20,251 nt of DNA, taken from positions 1 through 20,251 of the IMG/VR virus record IMGVR_UViG_3300033571_012196. The stretch is one strand, 5' to 3'. Shown piece by piece: positions 1 through 4,791 of this stretch (position 1 is the first letter of the stretch; each line of letters begins with the position of its first letter). Position numbers and translations under genes: made by a program. The notes beneath the pieces were generated by a model, which did not search any database, had not been told where the DNA came from, and saw nothing but the letters and a program-made list of their open reading frames with translations. This DNA is from a virus.

Positions 1-1
1 G

Positions 2-187
2 AAAAAGATTTACGAGATTGTCGTAGTTGATAATCGCGTAATCACATCTTGGGGTAAGGCAGAAGAACTCCATAAGCAACAGACCCAAACAAAAGTCTTT
101 GCTTCATCACAGCAAGCACTTTGGTTCGCTTTTGATAAGCAAATGGCGAAAGAAGCCAAAGGCTACGAATTAGTAGCAAGCCTCTAA
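2..187 (+). CDS. WGR-domain protein, C-terminal part (5' truncated by window)
   Basis: An open frame enters from the left edge and stops with TAA at 185-187; 61 residues are visible. The visible part reads as a WGR-like domain: a hydrophobic strand (YEIVVV), then VITSWGK, where WGK replaces the family WGR, then a QQTQTKVF strand, an alanine-rich helix (QQALWFAFDKQMAKE) and the closing KGYEL. WGR domains are known from PARP-type proteins and small bacterial and phage proteins and are thought to bind nucleic acid; that is family knowledge. What lies upstream cannot be seen, so the full architecture is unknown. A strong terminator follows 18 nt after the stop, so this gene ends its transcription unit. 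Confidence 0.75.
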   Translation, partial: KKIYEIVVVDNRVITSWGKAEELHKQQTQTKVFASSQQALWFAFDKQMAKEAKGYELVASL

Positions 188-204
188 AAATTGAATAAGG
201 GGAG

Positions 205-230
205 CCCCGCAGAAATGCGGGGTTTCTTTT
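205..230 (+). terminator. Rho-independent terminator after the WGR gene
   Basis: A perfect 7-bp stem CCCCGCA (205-211) / TGCGGGG (216-222) closes a GAAA tetraloop and is followed by TTTCTTTT. It sits 18 nt after the stop of the WGR gene. The same design (C-rich stem, GAAA loop) recurs at 1382 and 6425. Confidence 0.9.
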
Positions 231-247
231 ACAAAAACGAGAATAGG

Positions 248-259
248 AAAAAGTAAAAA
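248..259 (+). repeat. Dispersed 12-mer AAAAAGTAAAAA, copy 1 of 8 exact
   Basis: Exact plus-orientation copies: 248-259, 1421-1432, 2775-2786, 4141-4152, 5680-5691. Exact minus-orientation copies: 6067-6078, 7518-7529, 8624-8635. Near copies: 2158-2169 (last base T), 3323-3334 (second base T) and 9194-9203 (truncated to AAAAAGTAAA). This copy lies between the AGG of a ribosome-binding site (245-247) and the ATG at 260, so it forms the spacer of a translation start. See the findings for the regulatory hypothesis. Confidence 0.85.
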
Positions 260-373
260 ATGATGAACTTGAATGATTATCTAAATGGAAAAGTTGTTCC
301 TGTATGCGATGAATGTAAAAAAGAACTTAGCCCAGACGAACTAGGCTACGGACACGATTGCGAGGTAGCGTAA
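260..373 (+). CDS. 37-aa CxxC peptide
   Basis: ATG at 260 is preceded by TAGG and the A-rich 12-mer; the TAA at 371-373 overlaps the ATG of the next gene (TAATG), which signals translational coupling. The 37-residue product contains VCDECKKEL followed by a later HDC, so a single CxxC knuckle plus His/Cys could hold one zinc ion. Such mini zinc ribbons are common in phages and mostly uncharacterised. I do not recognise a specific family. It is the first of at least five small Cys-pair peptides in this window (also 946, 1138, 4622 and 6596). Support for its being real is the start context, the tight coupling and the fit between the upstream terminator and the next gene. Confidence 0.65.
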   Translation: MMNLNDYLNGKVVPVCDECKKELSPDELGYGHDCEVA

Positions 374-726
374 TGATTGATTTTGATTTAGTAGAAGAAA
401 GAGTGAGCGAGGCTAAGGCTATTGCTTGGGATACTTGCCACAAGATTTATTTGCTAATGGACGATAAGCAGGTAGAACTAATGCGCGAGTATGGATACGA
501 CCCACTTATTACTAATGCGGAAGCAACACCTGAAAAGATGTTAGAACTTCTAAAAGAGTGGTTCGAGGGTTCTTGCGGTCTTAGATTTATTGATGCGGTG
601 AGCACCCACCCAACAGACCCGAACAAGGGGTTTGAAACTCTCATAGGGCAGGGCGACTATGACCTTGAAGAAGAAGACACGCCACAAGGCGCACAGATTA
701 TAGATTTGACATACAAGCCTATCTAA
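373..726 (+). CDS. Hypothetical acidic protein, 117 aa
   Basis: The frame is open upstream to a TTG at 358, but ATG at 373 is the better start: it has GAGGT at 362-366 with a 6-nt spacer and overlaps the stop of the preceding peptide. The product is acidic and probably soluble, with an N-terminal helical part (DLVEERVSEAKAIAWDT), a central PEKMLELLKEWFEG segment and an acidic LEEEDTPQGAQ tail. There is no signal peptide or membrane helix, and I recognise no domain. It belongs to the rightward small-gene operon that starts at 260 and ends before the promoter at 1076. Confidence 0.75.
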   Translation: MIDFDLVEERVSEAKAIAWDTCHKIYLLMDDKQVELMREYGYDPLITNAEATPEKMLELLKEWFEGSCGLRFIDAVSTHPTDPNKGFETLIGQGDYDLEEEDTPQGAQIIDLTYKPI

Positions 727-763
727 TGTTACTATTGGTCTTAGAAAGAAAGGGGAATACCAA

Positions 764-946
764 ATGGGTATCGCAATAGGCACAACAATTACAGTAACTT
801 TTGATGCACGCCAGATAGCACAACTTGATTGCGTTCTTCAAGAGTTTGAAATGATGAACTACAAAGAAGAAACAGAACACCAGAAGATAAATGTTGAGAG
901 AGTCAATAACATCTTCAAGGCACTACACGAGGCAGGATACAGATAA
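764..946 (+). CDS. Hypothetical protein, 60 aa
   Basis: ATG at 764 is preceded by GAAAGGGGAA (748-757), a good ribosome-binding site. The product begins with a beta-prone stretch (GIAIGTTITVTFDARQIAQLD) and ends with a helical segment (KINVERVNNIFKALHEAGYR). No cysteine pair or membrane span is present and the family is not recognised. Its stop (944-946) shares one base with the ATG of the following CxxC peptide, so the two are probably co-translated. The 37-nt gap from the previous gene has no terminator, so it should be in the same transcript. Confidence 0.7.
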   Translation: MGIAIGTTITVTFDARQIAQLDCVLQEFEMMNYKEETEHQKINVERVNNIFKALHEAGYR

Positions 947-1074
947 TGCGTAAGGTCTTGGAAGATGGGCTAACAGTATGCACGCCTTGCGGTGATGGCA
1001 TAGATGGTGCGCTCATAGATTTTGAGGTAGAACGAAACGAAGCAGAACCAGACTGCGACTTTTGCGGAAAGTGA
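946..1074 (+). CDS. 42-aa zinc-ribbon-like peptide (two CxxC pairs)
   Basis: ATG 946-948 overlaps the TAA of the previous gene and the frame ends at TGA 1072-1074. The 42 residues carry two CxxC pairs, VCTPCG near residue 12 and DCDFCGK at the C-terminus, separated by an acidic linker. That spacing can form a four-cysteine zinc ribbon, but the function is unknown. The stop lies immediately before the -35 box of the next promoter (1076), so this gene closes the first operon. Confidence 0.65.
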   Translation: MRKVLEDGLTVCTPCGDGIDGALIDFEVERNEAEPDCDFCGK

Positions 1075-1075
1075 T

Positions 1076-1104
1076 TTGACTTTCATATTTATGTATAGTA
1101 TGAT
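1076..1104 (+). promoter_or_regulatory. SigA-type promoter
   Basis: TTGACT (1076-1081), a 17-bp spacer and TATGAT (1099-1104). It lies just after the stop of the preceding peptide and 33 nt before the ATG at 1138, so it drives the 74-aa gene. Confidence 0.8.
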
Positions 1105-1137
1105 TTGATTATCAAGGAAAGCGAGGGGGGTGAACAA

Positions 1138-1362
1138 ATGATAACTTTCGGAGATTATGTAAATTGGGTAGAGCCTAATGGCAACTACACTAACTACTGT
1201 ATTCAATGCGGACGCAAGACAGGTAAGAACGCTTATCTAGTAAATGTGTCCACAAGCGGTGCGGTTCTACACCCAGCAAGCGAGGCAGACTCACAAGGGT
1301 TCTGGCAGATAGGCAGAGAGTGTGCAAAGGAATTTGACCAAGGCGCACTAGTCAAGAACTAA
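1138..1362 (+). CDS. Small phage protein with CxxCGR motif, 74 aa
   Basis: The frame is open to a TTG at 1105, but that codon lies within or just after the promoter. ATG at 1138 has a strong GAGGGGGGTGA ribosome-binding site and is the likely start. The product has NYCIQCGRKTGKNAYLVNVSTSGAVL followed by SQGFWQIGRECAKEF; I recall this pairing of a CxxCGR knuckle with a later G-x-x-C-A-K from small hypothetical proteins of actinobacterial phages. The three cysteines and a possible fourth ligand suggest zinc binding (inference). It is monocistronic, with its own promoter at 1076 and a strong terminator at 1382. Confidence 0.8.
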   Translation: MITFGDYVNWVEPNGNYTNYCIQCGRKTGKNAYLVNVSTSGAVLHPASEADSQGFWQIGRECAKEFDQGALVKN

Positions 1363-1381
1363 ATAAAATTGAAAAAGACAG

Positions 1382-1409
1382 CCCCAGAGAAATCTGGGGT
1401 TTTCTTTTT
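1382..1409 (+). terminator. Rho-independent terminator
   Basis: Perfect stem CCCCAGA (1382-1388) / TCTGGGG (1393-1399) on a GAAA loop, followed by TTTTCTTTTT. It ends the 74-aa gene cassette. Confidence 0.9.
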
Positions 1410-1625
1410 GAGGCTGTAGCAAAAAGTAAAAACTCACCAAGATGGCTAGTGAGGTTCTGAAATTGTTTATAGTTGAAAACACCTAGCCACTAAATCAGAA
1501 AATCTCACAGAAAAAAGATGTGAGTTACTTCACAGTAAAAATGTCCGTTTTGTCTTTACACTTTTTTCGCTAAGGGTTTTTACCTTTTCAACTACAAACA
1601 ACTTATGGACTTCAAGGGTCAAAAC
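1410..1625. other. Gene-free stretch with inverted repeats
   Basis: No convincing gene is seen here. The stretch carries an exact copy of the dispersed 12-mer (1421-1432), a 7-bp inverted repeat TGGCTAG/CTAGCCA around 1443-1488, a hairpin CTCACA (1504-1509) / TGTGAG (1519-1524) with a purine loop, and a long-range pair TAGTTGAAAA (1470-1479) / TTTTCAACTA (1585-1594). Homopolymer runs make it notably AT-rich toward 1600. It could hold a small RNA, a replication signal or a multi-operator control region; sequence alone does not decide. Confidence 0.5.
1421..1432 (+). repeat. Dispersed 12-mer AAAAAGTAAAAA, exact copy
   Basis: This copy lies about 12 nt after the terminator T-tract at 1400-1409 in non-coding DNA, so here it is neither a ribosome-binding-site spacer nor coding. 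Confidence 0.85.
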
Positions 1626-1655
1626 TTGACAAGTCTTCATCTAATGTCCTATACT
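1626..1655 (+). promoter_or_regulatory. SigA-type promoter
   Basis: TTGACA (1626-1631), 18-bp spacer, TATACT (1650-1655). The -10 is followed by TATAG, and the ribosome-binding site CGAAAGG and ATG at 1678 follow closely. It drives the 73-aa membrane protein gene. Confidence 0.85.
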
Positions 1656-1677
1656 TATAGAAACGAAAGGAAAACTA

Positions 1678-1899
1678 ATGAAGTATCTACTACACCTACA
1701 CCCCGCCGAGAGGCGTGCCTATAAGATTATCGCCTATGTAATAGGTGCGGTTCTACTATTTGTTCTTTTGCTTGACGCCTCTGCGCTAGGGCTTATCGTG
1801 TTCTTCGCTATGGGTTGGTATGCCAAGAGCAAGTATGACCTCAAACAAAAGAAGATAGCCAAGAAGAAAAAGAAGATAGAAGCACTTGACAAGCAATAA
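1678..1899 (+). CDS. Two-helix membrane protein, 73 aa
   Basis: ATG at 1678 follows CGAAAGGAAAAC. After a short basic N-terminus (MKYLLHLHPAERRAYK) there are two hydrophobic segments, roughly residues 17-31 (IIAYVIGAVLLFVLL) and 34-49 (SALGLIVFFAMGWYAK), then a strongly basic lysine-rich helix (KQKKIAKKKKKIEALDK). The positive-inside rule would put both termini in the cytoplasm. I do not recognise a family. It has its own promoter at 1626, and the promoter of the next gene lies within its last codons (1886). Confidence 0.75.
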   Translation: MKYLLHLHPAERRAYKIIAYVIGAVLLFVLLLDASALGLIVFFAMGWYAKSKYDLKQKKIAKKKKKIEALDKQ

Positions 1900-1914
1900 T
1901 CAGTATGCTACACT
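1886..1914 (+). promoter_or_regulatory. SigA-type promoter inside a gene end
   Basis: TTGACA (1886-1891), 17-bp spacer, TACACT (1909-1914) followed by TATAG. The -35 codes for the LDK end of the preceding protein. It drives the gene at 1946. Confidence 0.85.
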
Positions 1915-1945
1915 TATAGCATAAGGACAACGAAAGGGGAAAGAA

Positions 1946-2128
1946 ATGAAGGGATTACCTGATAGTGCGGTTGTTGGAACATACAAGCGTGCTAAGCACT
2001 ATGCTCGCAAAAATCGTGGTGGTTCTCTAAAACAATGTAAGCGCGAGGAAGAAATTGTTTTCAACGCATTATTCAACCTCACAGTATTCGGATTGAGCAA
2101 GATTGTGAGTTTGACAAAGAAGAACTAA
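1946..2128 (+). CDS. Small basic protein, 60 aa
   Basis: ATG at 1946 is preceded by CGAAAGGGGAAAGAA, an excellent ribosome-binding site. The N-terminal half is rich in Lys and Arg (TYKRAKHYARKNRGGSLKQ), followed by an acidic KREEEIVF and a hydrophobic segment (NALFNLTVFGLSKIVSLTKK) that could be an amphipathic or membrane-associated helix. No family is recognised. The gene has its own promoter, and the next promoter's -35 lies inside its 3' end (2111). Confidence 0.7.
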   Translation: MKGLPDSAVVGTYKRAKHYARKNRGGSLKQCKREEEIVFNALFNLTVFGLSKIVSLTKKN

Positions 2129-2139
2129 TTTGCTAGACT
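2111..2139 (+). promoter_or_regulatory. SigA-type promoter inside a gene end
   Basis: TTGACA (2111-2116), 17-bp spacer, TAGACT (2134-2139). The -35 overlaps the codons for Leu-Thr at the end of the preceding gene. It drives the phosphatase-like gene at 2168. Confidence 0.85.
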
Positions 2140-2167
2140 TACACCAATGACGAAAGGAAAAAGTAAA

Positions 2168-2755
2168 ATGGATAAAGATTTAGATGTAGAGGGTCTTAGC
2201 AGAGACGAACAGTTAGAGAAGTTTCAGGCTAACCTAAAAGAACTTGCACGACCAACTTATGACTTTGAGAGTTACGGACTAGAAGATTTGTGGTCTGAAG
2301 TCCTTCCCGGCCTATGGCAGGGTGGAACAGACGACTTTGATACTATCTACGAAGCAACTCCATACACTCCAACAGAAGAAACACCTATTGGGATTACCAA
2401 GAAGGACTTTGATGTCGTAGTAACAGCCTATGCGTGGGCTAAGCCTGTTGATTGGGGCGTCAAGGAAGTCCGATTTGGTTTCTATGACGCGGATATGAGC
2501 GACATAAATATGGGTGCTGTCTATCGTATTGTCAATGACATACACGCCGATTGGAAGCGTGGAGATAAGGTTCTAGTGCGCTGTCAGGCTGGCTGGAATC
2601 GTTCAGGACTAATCACAGCACTAATCCTTATGAAAGAGGGTTATACGGCTGATGACGCGATTTCGTTGATTAGAAAGAAGCGAAGTCCTCACGCATTATG
2701 TAACAAGAAGTTTGAGAAGTTTCTTCGGGAACTTCCACCCTTCCCAAAGAAGTAA
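2168..2755 (+). CDS. CX5R tyrosine / dual-specificity phosphatase-like protein
   Basis: The 195-residue protein carries the cysteine-phosphatase signature: VRCQAGWNRSG, with nucleophile C139 and phosphate-binding R145 (C-x5-R) followed by Ser. In the family the cysteine forms a phospho-enzyme and an upstream Asp acts as general acid; FYDADMSD, about 35 residues before C139, offers candidate aspartates. The family's H before C is replaced by Arg. After the loop come the usual helices (LITALILMKEGYTADDAISLIRKKRSPHALCNKKFEKFL). It probably dephosphorylates a protein or small phosphorylated substrate in the infected cell; the target is unknown. The frame is open to ATG 2147, but ATG 2168 is preferred because CGAAAGG (2151-2157) then serves as ribosome-binding site, as in the neighbouring genes. 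It has its own promoter (2111) and a hairpin terminator candidate (2761). Confidence 0.85.
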   Translation: MDKDLDVEGLSRDEQLEKFQANLKELARPTYDFESYGLEDLWSEVLPGLWQGGTDDFDTIYEATPYTPTEETPIGITKKDFDVVVTAYAWAKPVDWGVKEVRFGFYDADMSDINMGAVYRIVNDIHADWKRGDKVLVRCQAGWNRSGLITALILMKEGYTADDAISLIRKKRSPHALCNKKFEKFLRELPPFPKK

Positions 2756-2760
2756 GAGCA

Positions 2761-2799
2761 AGGGCTGGCATAGGAAAAAGTAAAAACCTATCCAGCCCT
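2761..2799 (+). terminator. Long hairpin with the 12-mer as its loop
   Basis: AGGGCTGGCATAGG (2761-2774) pairs with CCTATCCAGCCCT (2787-2799) with one bulged C. The loop is exactly the dispersed motif AAAAAGTAAAAA (2775-2786). It starts 5 nt after the phosphatase stop. The downstream T-tract is weak (TTTGCTGTTTC), so it may terminate, protect the 3' end or display the motif. Confidence 0.7.
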
Positions 2800-2837
2800 T
2801 TGCTGTTTCTCAACGACACGCCGAAAGTCAGGAAGGT

Positions 2838-2866
2838 TTGACAAAAGGTCAGGAAGGCTGTAATCT
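2838..2866 (+). promoter_or_regulatory. SigA-type promoter
   Basis: TTGACA (2838-2843), 17-bp spacer, TAATCT (2861-2866). It is followed at once by a perfect palindrome (2872-2892) covering the expected transcription start. It drives the operon beginning at 2915. Confidence 0.85.
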
Positions 2867-2871
2867 TAGGG

Positions 2872-2892
2872 TATTAGTAAAAGTTACTAATA
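2872..2892. promoter_or_regulatory. Putative operator, 9-bp perfect palindrome
   Basis: TATTAGTAA (2872-2880) and TTACTAATA (2884-2892) are exact reverse complements separated by AAG. The site begins 6 bp after the -10 box, where a bound repressor would block transcription start. Related TTAC/GTAA half-sites occur at 7464-7481 and 9073-9088. Confidence 0.65.
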
Positions 2893-2914
2893 AGCAAGAA
2901 AGGGAAATGACGAA

Positions 2915-3097
2915 ATGATAATGCTAATGGATAAGAAGTTTATTGTTCGCAGACGAATTGCTTTTGCTGTTGCTGTTGTTTCTGCGGTTGCTTTACTAGC
3001 ACTCGCAACTATTGGTTTAGACCATCTCAACTGGGTTGGCGATGGTTACTGCTTCAAGTCAAGTCTTGAGTGTTACTTTCCTGAAGGGGGGAAGTAA
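2915..3097 (+). CDS. Single-span membrane protein, 60 aa
   Basis: Three in-frame ATGs (2915, 2921, 2927) follow the ribosome-binding site AAAGGG (2899-2904); the first is used here, although 2921 is equally plausible. A basic N-terminus (KKFIVRRR) precedes one hydrophobic helix (IAFAVAVVSAVALLALATIGL, about residues 15-35), then a short outer segment with two cysteines (GYCFKSSLECYF). The layout suggests a type II or signal-anchor protein whose cysteines could form a disulfide outside the membrane (inference). No family is recognised. The stop overlaps the next start (TAATG). Confidence 0.7.
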   Translation: MIMLMDKKFIVRRRIAFAVAVVSAVALLALATIGLDHLNWVGDGYCFKSSLECYFPEGGK

Positions 3098-3321
3098 TGC
3101 GAATAACTAAAAAAGGAAATGCTTTTATCAAAGACAGAGAAAAACTAAGCACACCTCGTGCGGAATTTTTACTCAAGTTCGCTTCTATGAGCGATGAACA
3201 GTTTGAGAAATGGTCTGAACTGGAAACAAGTGCTGAAGCAAGAGCATTTATGTCAGCAATACCAATGCCTCAAATGAAAACAAATGAAGTATTTATCAAA
3301 CTAGAAAAACAAGAGAGTTAG
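3097..3321 (+). CDS. Hypothetical protein, 74 aa
   Basis: ATG 3097 overlaps the preceding TAA, and GAAGGGGGGAAG is a strong ribosome-binding site. The product is soluble, helical and charged, with MSDEQFEKWSELETSAEARAFMSAIP in the middle. There is no cysteine, no membrane span and no recognised domain. It is the second gene of the 2915-4483 operon, followed after 12 nt by the next small gene. Confidence 0.7.
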   Translation: MRITKKGNAFIKDREKLSTPRAEFLLKFASMSDEQFEKWSELETSAEARAFMSAIPMPQMKTNEVFIKLEKQES

Positions 3322-3333
3322 GATAAAGTAAAA

Positions 3334-3501
3334 ATGGTTCTAGATACAGGCACACTTATTGGAATTACGATTGCGCTCGCAAGTTCTTGCATAGTTATGG
3401 TTATCTCTATACGCTCTCATCGGGAGTTGTTACAAGAGAACAAAGCCTTGAAGGCACTACTTCGTGCCGAAAGAGAAATCAAGAGAGGGGGAAATAACTA
3501 A
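3334..3501 (+). CDS. 55-aa membrane peptide with charged helix
   Basis: The ATG at 3334 is preceded by TTAGG and a one-mismatch copy of the 12-mer (3323-3334), the same start context as the gene at 260. The 55-residue product has one N-terminal hydrophobic helix (GTLIGITIALASSCIVMVISI, residues 6-26) and then a basic helical tail with heptad character (HRELLQENKALKALLRAEREIK). This is the shape of small phage membrane proteins such as Rz-like or holin-accessory proteins, but nothing proves such a role. It overlaps the next gene by one base (TAATG). Confidence 0.65.
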   Translation: MVLDTGTLIGITIALASSCIVMVISIRSHRELLQENKALKALLRAEREIKRGGNN

Positions 3502-3668
3502 TGGAAGAAATTACAACGACAGACGCCGCTTGCGGTTTCACTTGCCAGTTTGAGTGGATTGAAGTTTCATCAAACTTCTTCAACATCTCATTCTATACTC
3601 CAACACTAATCGCTGGACTAGTTGGATACTTTATCTATCGAGTAATCAAGAGAGCAAAGGGTAAGTAA
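3501..3668 (+). CDS. 55-aa C-terminally anchored membrane peptide
   Basis: ATG 3501 overlaps the TAA of the preceding gene and is preceded by AGAGAGGGGGAAAT. The N-terminal half is acidic and contains CGFTC, a CxxxC pair; the C-terminal half is one hydrophobic helix (YTPTLIAGLVGYFIYRVI, about residues 32-49) with a basic end (KRAKGK). Topology by charge is N-out, C-in. No family is recognised. Being the same size as the preceding membrane peptide, with the opposite layout and coupled to it, it may form a pair with it (inference). Confidence 0.65.
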   Translation: MEEITTTDAACGFTCQFEWIEVSSNFFNISFYTPTLIAGLVGYFIYRVIKRAKGK

Positions 3669-4135
3669 TGACAAAGCCAACTTGGGACAAACTAGTTGAG
3701 GCAACACCTATGCACAATGGGAAACTTGTCGAACTAGAGCCTAACCAAACTTTCTGGCACAACAAGTTCTATGTAGTTGTGCGGACAGTCCTTGAACCTG
3801 AACTAGGGGAAAAGAGTGGTCTTCACCTGTCTATCCGACACCAAGAACGAAAAGCAATTCGGGATTGGCGACACTTTCAGCGCATCAAAAACGAACTCGC
3901 TGGGGCAGAACGAGAAGCCGTAGAAATCTTCCCGCCTGAGTCCCAACTTGTTGATACTGCTAACCAGTATCACCTCTGGGTTCTTCCTGAAGGAACTACA
4001 AGTTTCTTTACTTGGAAGGACGGACGCCACGTTACGGACAATGCACAAGACCCCGAGACTGCTCAATGGTTGCGGGACAAAGGTATTGACCCACAATTCA
4101 CACAGAACTCTGTTCAGCGTCCGCAGGAGGAGTAA
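3668..4135 (+). CDS. Conserved phage protein of unknown function, 155 aa
   Basis: ATG 3668 overlaps the previous TAA, preceded by AAGGGTAAG. The centre matches a block I recognise from many phages: LSIRHQERKAIRDWRHFQRIKNELAGAE followed by REAVEIFPPESQLVDTANQYHLWVLPEG. I believe this family is annotated as DUF7694, but I cannot verify the number. No enzymatic motif is evident; it appears to be a soluble early protein. The C-terminal part, about residues 116-155, is less conserved and hydrophilic. It is coupled to the downstream HTH gene by a TAATG overlap at 4135. Confidence 0.8.
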   Translation: MTKPTWDKLVEATPMHNGKLVELEPNQTFWHNKFYVVVRTVLEPELGEKSGLHLSIRHQERKAIRDWRHFQRIKNELAGAEREAVEIFPPESQLVDTANQYHLWVLPEGTTSFFTWKDGRHVTDNAQDPETAQWLRDKGIDPQFTQNSVQRPQEE

Positions 4136-4338
4136 TGGCAAAAAGTAAAAACATCGCAGAATCTGCGGCACAACTCTACGAAGGTGGGTTGTCTGTAGAT
4201 GGTGTCGCTTCAGAACTAAAAGTCTCTTACAGATGTGCCCGTAGGGCTATCAAAAGTAGAGGCGTAATTTTACGAGACCCTTCAGCGCGGTTGAAGGGGA
4301 GAACTTCCCCTAAGAAGAAAAGGACAACAAATGAATAA
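4135..4338 (+). CDS. Small helix-turn-helix protein, 67 aa
   Basis: ATG 4135 overlaps the preceding TAA, with GCAGGAGGAG as a very strong ribosome-binding site. Residues 8-42 read as a helix-turn-helix: SAAQLYEGGLSVDGVASELKVSYRCARRAIKSRG, with the G-L-S turn and a recognition helix containing SYRCARRAI. This resembles the DNA-binding domain of transposase or resolvase-type HTH_23/HTH_28 folds and of phage regulators. The C-terminus is basic (SARLKGRTSPKKKRTTNE). Codons 2-6 encode KSKN using the exact 12-mer (4141-4152). It is a candidate regulator of the phage's small-gene promoters. Confidence 0.75.
   Translation: MAKSKNIAESAAQLYEGGLSVDGVASELKVSYRCARRAIKSRGVILRDPSARLKGRTSPKKKRTTNE
4141..4152 (+). 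repeat. Dispersed 12-mer AAAAAGTAAAAA, exact copy inside a gene
   Basis: This copy sits within the first codons of the HTH gene (encoding AKSKN) in the coding orientation. Confidence 0.85.
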
Positions 4339-4483
4339 CCTCAACATAGTTTGGACTGCCGTAGCAACTATAGGCTTCGGACTTGCTTCTTTTCTCGCTG
4401 CGTGGCAGAATAGTGTTGCTTGGTCTATCAGTCTAGGATTGTCAGCCGTTGCGTCAGCAACGCTGGCTAGCCGAGAGAAGTAG
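4331..4483 (+). CDS. Two-helix membrane peptide, 50 aa
   Basis: ATG 4331 lies 8 nt inside the end of the HTH gene, with AGGACAACAA upstream. The 50 residues form two hydrophobic segments (VWTAVATIGFGLASFLAAW, residues 7-25, and WSISLGLSAVASATLA, residues 31-46) joined by QNSVA and ending in SREK. A hairpin of two helices with short loops is typical of small holins or membrane modulators; the real holin candidate is at 6110, so the role here is unknown. It is the last gene of its operon, followed by the terminator at 4508. Confidence 0.65.
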   Translation: MNNLNIVWTAVATIGFGLASFLAAWQNSVAWSISLGLSAVASATLASREK

Positions 4484-4507
4484 GTCAGGCTACCTCCAAA
4501 GCGCAAG

Positions 4508-4544
4508 ACCCTCTACTACCTTCCTCTGTAGGGGGTTTTGTTTT
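4508..4544 (+). terminator. Rho-independent terminator
   Basis: ACCCTCTAC (4508-4516) pairs with GTAGGGGGT (4528-4536) with one G-T pair, followed by TTTTGTTTT. It ends the 2915-4483 operon. Confidence 0.85.
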
Positions 4545-4554
4545 GGCGTGTCGC

Positions 4555-4583
4555 TTGACTTAGTATAAATAGTGATGTAGTCT
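4555..4583 (+). promoter_or_regulatory. SigA-type promoter
   Basis: TTGACT (4555-4560), 17-bp spacer, TAGTCT (4578-4583). It lies 38 nt before the ATG of the 37-aa zinc-ribbon gene at 4622. Confidence 0.75.
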
Positions 4584-4621
4584 ATGACTATCAAAGAAAA
4601 ACTCAAGAAGGGGGTTTTTAG

Positions 4622-4735
4622 ATGAAAACCAAGAAAGAACAAATCATTTACATAAACTGCTGGAAATGCGGTCAAGTCTTTGCCACGCCTGAGCGTGAGT
4701 ATAGAAATGGGCTCATTTGTGAGAAGTGTTACTAA
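4622..4735 (+). CDS. 37-aa zinc-ribbon peptide
   Basis: ATG 4622 is preceded by AAGAAGGGGG. The product has two clean CxxC knuckles, NCWKCGQVF and ICEKCY, separated by about 20 residues with aromatic positions, the classic mini zinc ribbon. A role as a nucleic-acid or RNA-polymerase binder is an inference from shape only. It is monocistronic with its own promoter at 4555, and the lysis promoter follows about 50 nt downstream. No strong terminator lies between them. Confidence 0.75.
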   Translation: MKTKKEQIIYINCWKCGQVFATPEREYRNGLICEKCY

Positions 4736-4782
4736 AAAACTTTAGATTTTTGGTAGAAAATGATACCTTCCTGACCTTTTTA

Positions 4783-4791
4783 TGCTAATCT
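4783..4791 (+). promoter_or_regulatory. Extended -10 promoter for the lysis cassette
   Basis: TGCTAATCT gives an extended -10 (TGn plus TAATCT, 4786-4791). No good -35 is seen at the right distance. It precedes a leader of about 158 nt and the endolysin gene, so lysis would start from here. Confidence 0.6.

Noticed and set aside
550-1206. Minus-strand ORFs at 550-783 and 970-1206
   Set aside because: They oppose well-supported rightward genes with ribosome-binding sites and a promoter, and their products look random.
3803-4171. Minus-strand ORF of 122 codons
   Set aside because: Antisense of the conserved 155-aa phage protein, whose family pattern is clear on the plus strand.
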